Positions 17,777 through 27,010 of a DNA stretch of 64,000 nucleotides are shown piece after piece. Source of the DNA: Fusobacterium nucleatum_L (GTDB lineage Bacteria; Fusobacteriota; Fusobacteriia; Fusobacteriales; Fusobacteriaceae). The notes under the pieces are model-generated. The model was not told the DNA's origin, ran no database searches, and saw only the letters and a program-made list of their open reading frames with translations. Position 1 is the stretch's first letter. Every line of letters begins with the position of its first letter. The DNA lies in contig NZ_CP077172.1 of assembly GCF_050231725.1 (NCBI RefSeq), forward strand, positions 372,001 through 436,000. Reading direction: 5' to 3'. Both the position numbers and the translations under genes were made by a program.

Positions 17777-18843
17777 TTCCCTTCCTTAATAAGAAAATCT
17801 GCATAACTTTCTACTACAGCTTTCCCTTCTACTTTTTTTCTCATATTTTCAATTTTTTCTTCAATTTCTGGTAGATTTTCCATTATCTTTTTCATATGCT
17901 TTTCTATATTTTTAGCTTCACAATCTTTTTGAATAAGTTCTGGAAAAATTTCATCATTTAAAACTAAATTTGGTAAAGATATATAACCTATTTTTAAAAT
18001 ATATTTCCCTATAAAATAATTTATAAGAGATGTTTTGTATACAACTATACTTGGTAAGCCTAAAAGTGCTAATTCAAGTGTTATCGTTCCAGAAGTTGCA
18101 ACTGAAAGTTTACAATCTGAAACTATATCTTTTAATTTTTTATCAATAATAATTTCAACATTATCATATTTTTTAAAACTTTCTGTATATTTTAAATCTT
18201 GATTTGAATTTAATTTTAAAATAAATTTATCATCTTTTAAATCTTTTATAATTTCTTCAAAAACAGGCAACATCACATTTATTTCCTGTTTTCTACTTCC
18301 TGGAAGTAATAAGATTTTATTCCCAGTTCTTTCAATTTTTTTATAGAAATCAGTAAAAGGATTTCCAAAATAGACAGCTTCTATATTATGTTTCTTATAG
18401 AAATCTATTTCCCAAGGGAAGATAACCATTATATAATCTGCAAGTCTTAATTTTTCAACTCTTTTTTCTCCCCATATCCAAACTTTTGGGGGTATATAGT
18501 AAAAAATTTTTATATCTTTAATTTCATTTTTTAAAAGTTCCAAAAACTTCACATTAAACCCACCATAATCAACTAAAATTACATTTTTTATTTGATTATC
18601 TTTGATATATTGTAAATATTCAAAGGCTTTTTGTTTTAGAAATTTATATTTTTTCAAAATTTCTGTAAATCCCATAATAGCAAGTTCTCTAATATCTTGA
18701 AGTATTTCTACTCCCTCTCTTTGAGATTTTTCTCCTGCTACTCCAACAAAATCTATATCTTTATACCTTTCTTTTACACTTTTCACTAAATATGACAAGT
18801 GTAAATCTCCAGAAGCTTCTCCTGTTGAAACAAAAAATTTCAT
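17773..18843 (-). CDS. lpxB: Lipid-A-disaccharide synthase
   Basis: 356 residues. LpxB joins UDP-diacylglucosamine and lipid X to give the beta-1,6 lipid A disaccharide at the membrane. The opening STGEASGDLHLSYLVKSV and the IMGFTEIL segment are family hallmarks; the LLPGSRKQEI motif binds the nucleotide in this GT-B enzyme. It is slightly shorter than the E. coli enzyme (about 380). It starts nine bases after lpxI and overlaps msbA by four. Confidence 0.95.
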   Translation of the reverse strand: MKFFVSTGEASGDLHLSYLVKSVKERYKDIDFVGVAGEKSQREGVEILQDIRELAIMGFTEILKKYKFLKQKAFEYLQYIKDNQIKNVILVDYGGFNVKFLELLKNEIKDIKIFYYIPPKVWIWGEKRVEKLRLADYIMVIFPWEIDFYKKHNIEAVYFGNPFTDFYKKIERTGNKILLLPGSRKQEINVMLPVFEEIIKDLKDDKFILKLNSNQDLKYTESFKKYDNVEIIIDKKLKDIVSDCKLSVATSGTITLELALLGLPSIVVYKTSLINYFIGKYILKIGYISLPNLVLNDEIFPELIQKDCEAKNIEKHMKKIMENLPEIEEKIENMRKKVEGKAVVESYADFLIKEGK

Positions 18844-18852
18844 AAGCCCCTC

Positions 18853-19656
18853 CTAGATTTTTTTCCCAACTATAAAAATATTATTTTTATTAGCTAGTTC
18901 TATACATTCTTTTTGATTTAAAAATATCATTTTTTTAGCCTGTGCTACTATACCTTTGAAACCATTTTTTATTGCTGTTTCAACAGTATTAATACCGATA
19001 ACTGGTACATCTACTCTCATATCTTGTTGAGGTCTTGACATTTTTACTAGAATATTATCTTTATCAGAGTACTGACCTGCTCTTTTTAAGGTTTCATCTG
19101 TTCCCTCTATTCCTTCTACTGCAATAACTGCTCTATTTCTACAAACAACAGTTTGTCCTACATCGACTCTACTCAATAGCCTTGCAGCTTCAATTCCAAT
19201 AGAAATTGTTTTCTCATCATCAAAATCTGGTTTTTTTTCTGTATAGCATTTGTCTTCAAAAATAAACTTTTTCATTAAATAATTTTGAGGTAAAACTTTT
19301 ATCCCATTTAATCTTAAAAATCCGATAATTGCAAAAAGGAGAGTTTCATCTTTATTATCTGGAAGCATTTCCATTATCTTCTCTCCATATTTATCAAGTA
19401 TTAAATTTTCAAATATTAATTTTTTTTCAACCTTTCCAAACATCACAATTTTTGTTATGTCTCTTAGGAGCAAATATTTTATTATCTCTCCTATGTTTCC
19501 AACATTAAACTCTTTATAATTATCTATTTTTTTTATTTCTTCATCAATAGAAGGAAAAAGACCTATTGGATACACTGAAATATTACTATTTTTAGCTTCC
19601 TCTATGAAATATAGTGGAAACTTTCCATTTCCTACAATAAGTCCTATCTTTTCCAT
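18853..19656 (-). CDS. lpxI: UDP-2,3-diacylglucosamine pyrophosphatase LpxI
   Basis: 267 residues, typical of LpxI (formerly DUF1009). It hydrolyses UDP-2,3-diacylglucosamine to lipid X by attack on the alpha phosphate, replacing the unrelated LpxH used in enterobacteria. Recognisable features are the opening IGLIVGNGKFPLYFIEEA, VVCRNRAVIAVEGIEGTD near 170-190 and the KMSRPQQDMRVDVPVIG segment. It lies between lpxA and lpxB, as in many LpxI organisms, and abuts lpxA by a single shared base. Confidence 0.95.
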   Translation of the reverse strand: MEKIGLIVGNGKFPLYFIEEAKNSNISVYPIGLFPSIDEEIKKIDNYKEFNVGNIGEIIKYLLLRDITKIVMFGKVEKKLIFENLILDKYGEKIMEMLPDNKDETLLFAIIGFLRLNGIKVLPQNYLMKKFIFEDKCYTEKKPDFDDEKTISIGIEAARLLSRVDVGQTVVCRNRAVIAVEGIEGTDETLKRAGQYSDKDNILVKMSRPQQDMRVDVPVIGINTVETAIKNGFKGIVAQAKKMIFLNQKECIELANKNNIFIVGKKI

Positions 19657-20429
19657 TATCTAGCTATCCCCCTATCACTACTCTTTATAAAATCTACTAG
19701 ATATTTTATATTTTTATCTTCACCAAAATCTCTTTCAAGTTCTCCCAAAGCATCCTTTAATTGTAGTCCCTGCCTAAATAGTATTCTATATGCTTTTTTT
19801 AGATTAGATATCTCTTCATCAGAAAAACCTCTTCTTCTAAGACCTACAATATTTAATCCTCTTAATACAACAGTATTTCCAGTTGCTAAAACAAAAGGAC
19901 AAACATCTTGGCTAACAGCACTTGCTCCACCAACCATACAATACGAACCTATTCTTGTAAATTGATGAACAGGAGTAAGCCCACCAATAATCGCATGGCT
20001 ATCTACAACTACATGTCCTGCTAAAGTAACATTATTTGAAAATATGCAATCATCTCCAATAATAACATCATGAGCAACATGAACATAAGCCATAATAAGA
20101 TTTCCATTTCCTATTCTAGTTTCCCATCTATCATCAGTACCTCTGTGAATAGTTACAAATTCTCTTATAGAATTATTGTTTCCTATAATTGTTTTTGTAG
20201 GTTCTCCTTTATACTTTAAGTCTTGATTAGCTTTTCCTATTGAAACAAAAGAGTAAATGGTATTATTTTCTCCTATTTCTGTTATACCTTCTACAACTAC
20301 ATGAGATTGTAAAACAGTCCCTTTTTTTATTGTTACATCTTTTCCAACTATACAGTAAGGACCTATCTTTACTCCATCTTCTATAATAGCTCCATCTTCT
20401 ATAATAGCTGTGCTATGTATATCTACCAT
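19656..20429 (-). CDS. lpxA: UDP-N-acetylglucosamine acyltransferase
   Basis: 257 residues made largely of hexapeptide repeats forming a left-handed beta-helix, with a short helical C-terminus. LpxA transfers a 3-hydroxyacyl chain from ACP to UDP-GlcNAc, the first step of lipid A synthesis. The catalytic His lies in AYVHVAHDVIIGDDC, and HQFTRIGSYCMVGGAS follows. It begins 17 bases after fabZ and is followed directly by lpxI. Confidence 0.96.
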   Translation of the reverse strand: MVDIHSTAIIEDGAIIEDGVKIGPYCIVGKDVTIKKGTVLQSHVVVEGITEIGENNTIYSFVSIGKANQDLKYKGEPTKTIIGNNNSIREFVTIHRGTDDRWETRIGNGNLIMAYVHVAHDVIIGDDCIFSNNVTLAGHVVVDSHAIIGGLTPVHQFTRIGSYCMVGGASAVSQDVCPFVLATGNTVVLRGLNIVGLRRRGFSDEEISNLKKAYRILFRQGLQLKDALGELERDFGEDKNIKYLVDFIKSSDRGIAR

Positions 20430-20446
20430 TTTTCCTCCCTCAAATT

Positions 20447-20872
20447 TTATGCATCTGCTATTACAAATGTAAAACTTGCTTCTGCAACTACTGTATCATC
20501 TACATATACTTTTCCAGATGCCTTAACAAAATTTCTTTTTATTTTGTCAACCTTTACCTCATAAATTAATGTGTCTCCAGGTTTAACAGGATTTTTGAAT
20601 TTAACACTATCTATTGCTGCAAAATAAGGGACTTTTCCTGGAGTTCCTTCCATAACTAAAACACCTAAGCATTGTGCCATACCTTCAACTATTAATACTC
20701 CTGGCATAATTGGGTGTCCTGGAAAGTGTCCATTAAAAAATTCTTCATTCATTGTGACATTTTTTTTACCTTTAATTGTTTGTGCTTCCTTATCCATTTC
20801 TAGAATTCTATCAACTAATAAAAATGGGTATCTGTGTGGTATCCTTTTCATTATTTCTAAAATATCTAACAT
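20447..20872 (-). CDS. fabZ: 3-hydroxyacyl-ACP dehydratase FabZ
   Basis: 141 residues in a hot-dog fold. The HRYPFLLVDRI opening and the catalytic His/Glu segment GHFPGHPIMPGVLIVEGMAQ are diagnostic. FabZ dehydrates 3-hydroxyacyl-ACP and so competes with LpxA and LpxC for the same acyl chains, which explains its conserved place between them. GGAGG precedes the ATG. Confidence 0.96.
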   Translation of the reverse strand: MLDILEIMKRIPHRYPFLLVDRILEMDKEAQTIKGKKNVTMNEEFFNGHFPGHPIMPGVLIVEGMAQCLGVLVMEGTPGKVPYFAAIDSVKFKNPVKPGDTLIYEVKVDKIKRNFVKASGKVYVDDTVVAEASFTFVIADA

Positions 20873-20891
20873 TCTTTTGTTCCTCCTAAAA

Positions 20892-21725
20892 TTATTTTAT
20901 ATTATCAAGAATTTTTGCAAATTCAACATCAATAAGGTGTCCTGCTTTTATAGCAATAATATGTGCTCTTATTGGTCTATTTAAAATTTTTAAATCTCCA
21001 ATAATATCAAGCATCTTATGTCTTACAAACTCATCATCAAATCTTAAGCCATCTGGATTTAAAACTCCATCTTTTTTTATAACAATAGCATTCTCTAATG
21101 TTCCTCCTAAAGCAAGATTGTTTTGTTTTAAATACTCAACTTCATAGTCAAAACCAAAAGTTCTTGCAGGAGCAATTTCTTTTCTGTAATTTTCTTCTGT
21201 TATTTCAAATTCTGCTAACTGCGATTTTAAAAATGTATGTTCAAATCTTATAGCATAAGTTAATTTATATCCATCAGGATAAGGTAGAGCTATTACATGT
21301 TTATCTCCCTTAGATAAAAAGACAGGTTCTTTTACTACAATTTCTTCCACATCTTCATCTAATTCAACTATACTCGCTTGTTGAAATAAATCTAAGAATT
21401 TTATAGCACTTCCATCACAGATAGGTAGTTCATTTCCATTTAACTCAATTATTAAATCAGTTATTCCTGATACATATAAAGCTGATAAAAAATGTTCTAT
21501 TGTAAAAACCATAGCTCCATGTTCATTTTTTAAATTTGTACCTCTTGTTAAATCAAAAGTGTTTCTGTAATCTAAAAGTATTTCATTTTTACCTTCTGGC
21601 ATATTTACCATTCTAAAAATTATTCCACCAGATTTAGCAGGAATAAGTTTCATTTTTATAATTTCTCCTTTATGTAAACCTATTCCATCATATTCTATTA
21701 CATTTTTTAAAGTCTTTCTTTTCAT
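20892..21725 (-). CDS. lpxC: UDP-3-O-acyl-N-acetylglucosamine deacetylase
   Basis: The frame extends to a TTG at 21743, but the ATG at 21725 has an AAAGGGAA site and begins MKRKTLKNVIEYDGIGLHKG, so the protein is 277 residues. LpxC is the zinc-dependent committed enzyme of lipid A synthesis. The zinc ligands are visible in EHFLSAL and RHKMLDIIGDL, and the C-terminal catalytic His in KAGHLIDVEFA. It starts ten bases after the uvrD stop. It is somewhat shorter than the E. coli enzyme (305). Confidence 0.95.
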   Translation of the reverse strand: MKRKTLKNVIEYDGIGLHKGEIIKMKLIPAKSGGIIFRMVNMPEGKNEILLDYRNTFDLTRGTNLKNEHGAMVFTIEHFLSALYVSGITDLIIELNGNELPICDGSAIKFLDLFQQASIVELDEDVEEIVVKEPVFLSKGDKHVIALPYPDGYKLTYAIRFEHTFLKSQLAEFEITEENYRKEIAPARTFGFDYEVEYLKQNNLALGGTLENAIVIKKDGVLNPDGLRFDDEFVRHKMLDIIGDLKILNRPIRAHIIAIKAGHLIDVEFAKILDNIK

Positions 21726-21735
21726 ATTTCCCTTT

Positions 21736-23949
21736 CTACTCAAACTTAGTTAAAAGTTTGTCTGCTAAGATAATAGCCATTTCTTTTGTTCCATCAACAT
21801 ATTGTACATATATTTTTTTGGCATCTATATTATTTATAACACCTAAACCAAATTTCTTATGTTTTACCTTATCTCCTATTTTAAAAGCTAAACTATCAAG
21901 AATTTTCTTATTATCATCAGAAATTTTTATAGTATTTTTAGTATTTACTTCAGTTTTTTTCTTTTCAAACTTTTTATTGTTTCCATAAGTTCTCATTTCT
22001 TCTAAAGAATCATCAACAAAATATAGTCTTTCTTTCTTAATATCGACATCTAATAATTTTTCTGGTATTTCCTTCAAAAACACTGATGGTGTTGATAGTC
22101 TATCTTGACCATAAACAAACCTAATAGTTGAATGAGACAAATATAGTTTTTTTTCTGCTCTTGTCAAAGCAACATAGCAAAGTCTTCTTTCTTCTTCCAT
22201 TTCTTTTTCATCAAACATTGCTCTATTTCCGGGGAAAATTTCATTTTCAAAACCAACTAAGAAAACTATTGGAAATTCTAAGCCTTTTGAGTTATGAATA
22301 GTCATCAATTTTACATAGTCATTTTTTTCTTCTAGGTCATCTGTTGCACTTACAAGTGATACATTTTCTAAATATTCATTTAACCTCAATTCTCCTACAA
22401 CATTCTCAAGCTCAAAAATAGAATTTTTAAACTCATCTATATTTTCTATTCTTCCATCTGCATCATCATAATTTTCTTTAATGTAGTCTAAATATTTTAT
22501 TTTTTCTATTAAAGTTTCAACTATATACGATGCTGTTTCAGTATAAGATAACTCTTTTAATTCTTTTATTATATCATACATTTCTAAAAGTTTTTCTTTT
22601 CCTATAGAAGTTAGTCCAGAAAGCTCTTTTATATGAGAAAGTGCTTCAAGTAAATTCAAATTATTTTCTCTTGCATAAGTAATTATTTTTTCTATTCCTT
22701 TTTCTCCTACTTTTCTTTTAGGAACATTGATTATCCTTTGTAAATTTAATTCATCTTGTGGATTAACAATAATAGACAAATATGCAAGTATATCTTTAAT
22801 TTCTGCTCTTGAATAGAAACTTATTCCTCCAAAAACTTTATGAGGAATACCATATCTTAAAAGCCCTTCTTCAAATACTCTTGATTGTGCATTCGTTCTA
22901 TACAGTATTGTCATATCTCTATATGCTATACCATTTTGATGATTTTCTTTAATAATTTCAATTACTCTACTAACTTCATCTCTACCATTATCACAGGCTA
23001 AAACCTTTATTAAATCACCTTTTCCATTTTGTGTCCACAATTTCTTATCTTTTGATGATTTATTATTTTTTATCAACTCATTTGCTGCATCTAGTATCGT
23101 AGTAGTTGACCTATAATTTTCTTCTAATTTTACTATTTTAGCATTATTATAATTATTTTCGAAGTTAAGAATATTTAAAATATTAGCTCCTCTAAATCCA
23201 TAGATACTTTGGTTTTCATCTCCAACCACACATAGATTAGACGATTTTCTTGCTATTAAATCTATTATTTTATATTGCAAATTATTTGTATCCTGATATT
23301 CATCTATCATTATATATTTATATTTATTTTGAACTTTTTCAAGTATTTCGGGTTTTTGTAATAATTTATATGTATTTAAAAGTATATCTGAAAAATCCAT
23401 AGCATTACTTTCTAATAACGCTCTATTATACTGTTCATATACTTCAACTATTTGCTTATTCATGATTGAATATTCGTCAAGAGTTTTTATCTCTTCTTTT
23501 ATCTTTGAAATTATTGAAACTATATCTCTTTCGGTTAACTTAACTCCATTTAAACTTAGATGTTGTCCTTTTAAAATAGCTTTTACTATTCTTTTTTGAT
23601 CATCTGTGTCATAAATAGTAAAATTTGAACTATATCCTGCTTCCTTTGCATACATTCTTAAAAGTCTCATACCAAATGAGTGGAAAGTAGATATTGTACA
23701 AGCTTTAGCAATGTCTCCAACAAGGTCTTCAACTCTTTCTCTCATTTCTTTTGCTGCCTTATTTGTAAAAGTTACAGCTAAGATACTATAAGGGCTTATT
23801 CCAATATTTTCTATCATATGTGCTATTCTGTATGTTATTGTTCTTGTTTTCCCAGAGCCAGCTCCTGCTAAAATTAAAATAGAGCCATCAATCTGAGAGG
23901 CTGCTTCTCTTTGTTTATCATTTAACTTTTCTAATAAGTTCAAGTTCAT
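21736..23949 (-). CDS. pcrA: UvrD/PcrA-type ATP-dependent DNA helicase
   Basis: 737 residues, the usual SF1A helicase length. Motif I GAGSGKTRTITYRI, motif II DEYQDTN, motif III GDENQSIYGFRGA and motifs IV-VI (VKLMTIHNSKGLEF, VALTRAEKKLYLSHS) are all present. The C-terminal 60 residues (IGDKVKHKKFGLGVINNI) match the Tudor-like domain of PcrA that binds RNA polymerase. It acts in nucleotide excision repair and removal of stalled complexes. It is the first gene of the lpx unit, an unusual pairing of a repair helicase with lipid A genes. Confidence 0.93.
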   Translation of the reverse strand: MNLNLLEKLNDKQREAASQIDGSILILAGAGSGKTRTITYRIAHMIENIGISPYSILAVTFTNKAAKEMRERVEDLVGDIAKACTISTFHSFGMRLLRMYAKEAGYSSNFTIYDTDDQKRIVKAILKGQHLSLNGVKLTERDIVSIISKIKEEIKTLDEYSIMNKQIVEVYEQYNRALLESNAMDFSDILLNTYKLLQKPEILEKVQNKYKYIMIDEYQDTNNLQYKIIDLIARKSSNLCVVGDENQSIYGFRGANILNILNFENNYNNAKIVKLEENYRSTTTILDAANELIKNNKSSKDKKLWTQNGKGDLIKVLACDNGRDEVSRVIEIIKENHQNGIAYRDMTILYRTNAQSRVFEEGLLRYGIPHKVFGGISFYSRAEIKDILAYLSIIVNPQDELNLQRIINVPKRKVGEKGIEKIITYARENNLNLLEALSHIKELSGLTSIGKEKLLEMYDIIKELKELSYTETASYIVETLIEKIKYLDYIKENYDDADGRIENIDEFKNSIFELENVVGELRLNEYLENVSLVSATDDLEEKNDYVKLMTIHNSKGLEFPIVFLVGFENEIFPGNRAMFDEKEMEEERRLCYVALTRAEKKLYLSHSTIRFVYGQDRLSTPSVFLKEIPEKLLDVDIKKERLYFVDDSLEEMRTYGNNKKFEKKKTEVNTKNTIKISDDNKKILDSLAFKIGDKVKHKKFGLGVINNIDAKKIYVQYVDGTKEMAIILADKLLTKFE

Positions 23950-23972
23950 TTGCCTTCCCCCTTACTTTTTAA

Positions 23973-24000
23973 ATTATAGCATAATTCTTAATTATAACAA
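23973..24000 (-). promoter_or_regulatory. Promoter of the uvrD-lpx-msbA operon
   Basis: Minus strand: -35 TTGTTA (24000-23995), 16-base spacer ending in TGC, -10 TATAAT (23978-23973), thus also a TGn-extended -10. Predicted start is about 15 bases before the GGGGGA ribosome site. The rest of the gap up to 24166 is AT-rich with nothing else recognisable. Confidence 0.6.
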
Positions 24001-24166
24001 AATATAAGTTATTTTTTTATTTAAATACAAAATAATTTCTTAATAAATATACTATTAATATTCTTAATTATAATTTCAATAATATATTTATTATTTTAAA
24101 ATTTATTCTTAATAACAATATAATTTTTCAATTAATTATTTTAATATATGATAAAATCATTTTATA

Positions 24167-24195
24167 TTGACAAAAGATATAAAAAACTGTAATAT
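24167..24195 (+). promoter_or_regulatory. Near-consensus promoter for abgT
   Basis: -35 TTGACA (24167-24172), 17-base spacer, -10 TAATAT (24190-24195). It leads directly to the AbgT gene, whose ATG has an AGGAGG site. Confidence 0.75.
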
Positions 24196-24239
24196 TCAAA
24201 GTACAATACAACATCATTTTAGAGTTCAGGAGGTATGTT

Positions 24240-25760
24240 ATGGAAGCTAATAAAAAAATTAAAAAAGAAAATTTAAGTCTCTTAAACAAGATGTTAAACA
24301 AAGTTGAAGTAGTTGGAAATAAAATGCCTGACCCAACAACAATTTTTGTAATCTTATGTATTTTAATTTTTATTATTTCATTTATATTGAGTAAGTTTGG
24401 AGTTTCAGTAGAACATCCAGGTACAAAAGAAATAATAAAAGCAGAAAATTTATTAAGTTCTAATAATTTAAAAGCTATTTTAGTTTCTACTGTAAAAGTA
24501 TTCCAAACATTCCCACCATTAGGTGCTGTATTAGTAACAATGATTGGAATAGGACTAGCTGATAAAAGTGGATACTTAGAAGTTTTATTAACATTGTCAA
24601 TAAAAAAAGTCCCTAAAAGTTTGATTTACTTTACAGTTGTATTTGCAGGTTTAGTTTTTACTGCTATTGGTGATGGTGGTTTTATAGTTTTACCTCCATT
24701 AGCTGCAATTATTTTTATAAATATAAAAAAGAATCCCTTAGTTGGAATATTTTTATCATTTGCAGGTGCTGCCATAGGGTTTGCTTCAGGATTTTTTGTT
24801 GGGATGAATGATATACTTTTAACTTCATTTACTAATCCTGCAGCTCAAATATTAGAGCCTACTTTTCAAAAAAGTCCAACTATGACTATTTATTTCAATA
24901 TAGCTAATGCTATATTACAAATTTTCATAATTACATGGGTAACTATAAAATTTATTGAACCTAGATTCCCTGTAAATGAGGAACATTTCAAAGATAATGC
25001 AAGTACTGAAATTGGTGATTTAGAAAAGAAAGGTGTTAAATATGCGAGCATTTCTTTCTTATTATTTATAGCTTTAATAATATGCTTATCAATAGGTCCT
25101 AATGCCTTTTTAAAAGATGAAAATGGTTCTCTAGTTTCTGTAAGTTCTCCTTTAATGGGTGGATTAATTTTCTTTATGTCTATAGCCTTTTTAATACCAG
25201 GTTTTATTTATGGAAAAGTTACCAAAAAAATTAAAACTGATAAAGATGCTGTTAAATTAATTGCTACTTCCCTTAGTGAAATGGGAGGTTATATCTTAAT
25301 TGTCTTTGTAGCAGCACAATTTTTAAATCTATTTACTAAAAGTAATTTAGGTATAATAATGGCAATTAAAGGTGCAAATCTTATACAAGCTGCAGGTTTT
25401 AAAGGTATACCTCTTATAATAACTTATATAATTTTAATTGCTTTTATTAATTTATTTATAGGAAGTGCTTCTGCAAAATGGGCAATTTTATCACCTATAT
25501 TTATTCCAATGTTTATGTTATTAGGTTACGACCCTGCTTTAACTCAAATGGCATATAGAATAGGAGATTCATCTACAAATATGATTTCGCCTCTATTCCC
25601 TTATGTACCATTATTATTAGCAGTAGCAAATAAATATAGTAAAAACTTTGGTTTAGGTACTTTAATTGCTAATATGATTCCTTATGCTTTTATAACATTA
25701 ATTGGAAGTGTATTATTATTTACTGTTTTCTTTATTTTTAATATTCCATTTGGAATATAG
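24240..25760 (+). CDS. abgT: AbgT family transporter (p-aminobenzoyl-glutamate type)
   Basis: 506 residues, the usual AbgT size, with roughly 11-13 membrane helices. The family hallmarks KMPDPTTIFVILC near residue 26, GDGGFIVLPPLAA and the C-terminal SAKWAILSPIFIPMFMLLGYDP and RIGDSSTNMISPLFPYVPL are clear. AbgT proteins import p-aminobenzoyl-glutamate or export folate-like and sulfonamide compounds. The next gene, 15 bases on, is an M20 amidohydrolase, matching the abgA/B-abgT logic of import followed by cleavage. That enzyme gene is interrupted here, so the pathway may be incomplete. Confidence 0.92.
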   Translation: MEANKKIKKENLSLLNKMLNKVEVVGNKMPDPTTIFVILCILIFIISFILSKFGVSVEHPGTKEIIKAENLLSSNNLKAILVSTVKVFQTFPPLGAVLVTMIGIGLADKSGYLEVLLTLSIKKVPKSLIYFTVVFAGLVFTAIGDGGFIVLPPLAAIIFINIKKNPLVGIFLSFAGAAIGFASGFFVGMNDILLTSFTNPAAQILEPTFQKSPTMTIYFNIANAILQIFIITWVTIKFIEPRFPVNEEHFKDNASTEIGDLEKKGVKYASISFLLFIALIICLSIGPNAFLKDENGSLVSVSSPLMGGLIFFMSIAFLIPGFIYGKVTKKIKTDKDAVKLIATSLSEMGGYILIVFVAAQFLNLFTKSNLGIIMAIKGANLIQAAGFKGIPLIITYIILIAFINLFIGSASAKWAILSPIFIPMFMLLGYDPALTQMAYRIGDSSTNMISPLFPYVPLLLAVANKYSKNFGLGTLIANMIPYAFITLIGSVLLFTVFFIFNIPFGI

Positions 25761-25775
25761 TAATAGGAGGTCAAT

Positions 25776-26957
25776 ATGGAAGAAAAAATAAAAAAATTAT
25801 CTGAAAAATATTTAGAAAGAGTTATGGAACTTAGAAGAGAGCTTCACCAATATCCAGAACTTGGTTTTGACTTATTTAAAACAGCTGAAATAGTAAAAAA
25901 AGAATTAGATAAAATAGGTATTCCATATAAATCAGAAATTGCAAAAACAGGAATTGTTGCAACTATTAAAGGAAATAAGCCTGGTAAGACTGTGCTTCTA
26001 AGAGCAGATATGGATGCTCTTCCAATAACAGAAGAAAGTAGATGTACTTTTAAGTCAACTCATGATGGAAAAATGCATGCTTGCGGACATGATGGACATA
26101 CAGCTGGACTTCTTGGTGCTGGAATGATTTTAAATGAATTGAAAGATGAACTTTCAGGAAATATAAAATTACTTTTCCAACCTGCTGAAGAAGGACCTGG
26201 TGGAGCAAAACCAATGATAGATGAAGGTGTGTTAGAAAACCCAAAGGTAGATGCAGCTTTTGGTTGCCATGTTTGACCCAGTATAAAAGCAGGGCATGTA
26301 GCAATTAAAGATGGGGATATGATGACACATACTACTTCATTTGACATTATATTCCAAGGTAAAGGTGGACATGCTTCTCAGCCTGAAAAAACAGTTGACC
26401 CTGTCATAATTGCTTGTCAAGCTGTAACTAACTTTCAAAATATAATTAGTAGAAATATTTCTACTTTAAGACCTGCTGTTTTATCTTGTTGTAGTATTCA
26501 TGCAGGAGAGGCACATAACATAATACCTGATAAATTAGTTTTAAAAGGAACTATAAGAACTTTTGATGAAGGAATCACAGATCAAATTGTTGATAGAATG
26601 GATGAAATTTTAAAGGGACTTACTACTGCTTATGGAGCTTCATATGAATTTTTAGTGGATAGAATGTATCCAGCATTAAAAAATGACCATGAATTATTTG
26701 CTTTTTCTAAAAATGCCTTAGAAAAAATTTTAGGAAAAGATAATATTGAAGTTATGGATGATCCTGTTATGGGTTCAGAAGATTTTGCTTACTTTGGAAA
26801 ACATATTCCATCATTCTTTTTCTTTGTTGGTATCAATGATGAGCAATTGGAAAATGAAAATATGCTTCATCATCCAAAATTATTCTGGAATGAAAAAAAT
26901 CTAATTACAAATATGAAAACTCTATCTCAATTAGCAATAGAATTTTTAAATAAATAA
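25776..26957 (+). pseudogene. M20 amidohydrolase interrupted by one in-frame TGA
   Basis: Read through the TGA at 26274-26276, this is one continuous 393-codon M20D gene in a single frame. The first part holds the metal motif MHACGHDGH and QPAEEGPGGAK and stops after GCHV. The second continues as PSIKAGHVAIKDGDMM, with the dimerisation domain, and ends with GSEDFAYF and the C-terminal histidine region. Family members have Trp right after HV (the paralogue at 7395 has AIHLWQG), so TGG to TGA explains the stop. The N-terminal product of 166 residues would lack part of the active site. It may be a recent nonsense mutation, a phase or strain variant, or a sequencing error. Confidence 0.88.
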
Positions 26958-26961
26958 TTTT

Positions 26962-27010
26962 TTAGGCTGTTATAAATATATTATTTTAGTTTACAACAGC
27001 CTAATCTTTT
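26962..27010. terminator. Bidirectional terminator
   Basis: TTAGGCTGTT (26962-26971) pairs with AACAGCCTAA (26995-27004), with TAAA/TTTA extending inward. TCTTTTTT follows on the plus strand and AAAAAATT-complement T residues on the minus strand, so it serves both the amidohydrolase and the histidine kinase gene. Confidence 0.8.

Noticed and set aside
25776..26957. TGA as selenocysteine or reassigned codon
   Set aside because: No SECIS-like hairpin is obvious just after the codon, family members have Trp rather than Cys at this place, and TGA acts as a normal stop elsewhere in this window. A nonsense mutation is simpler.
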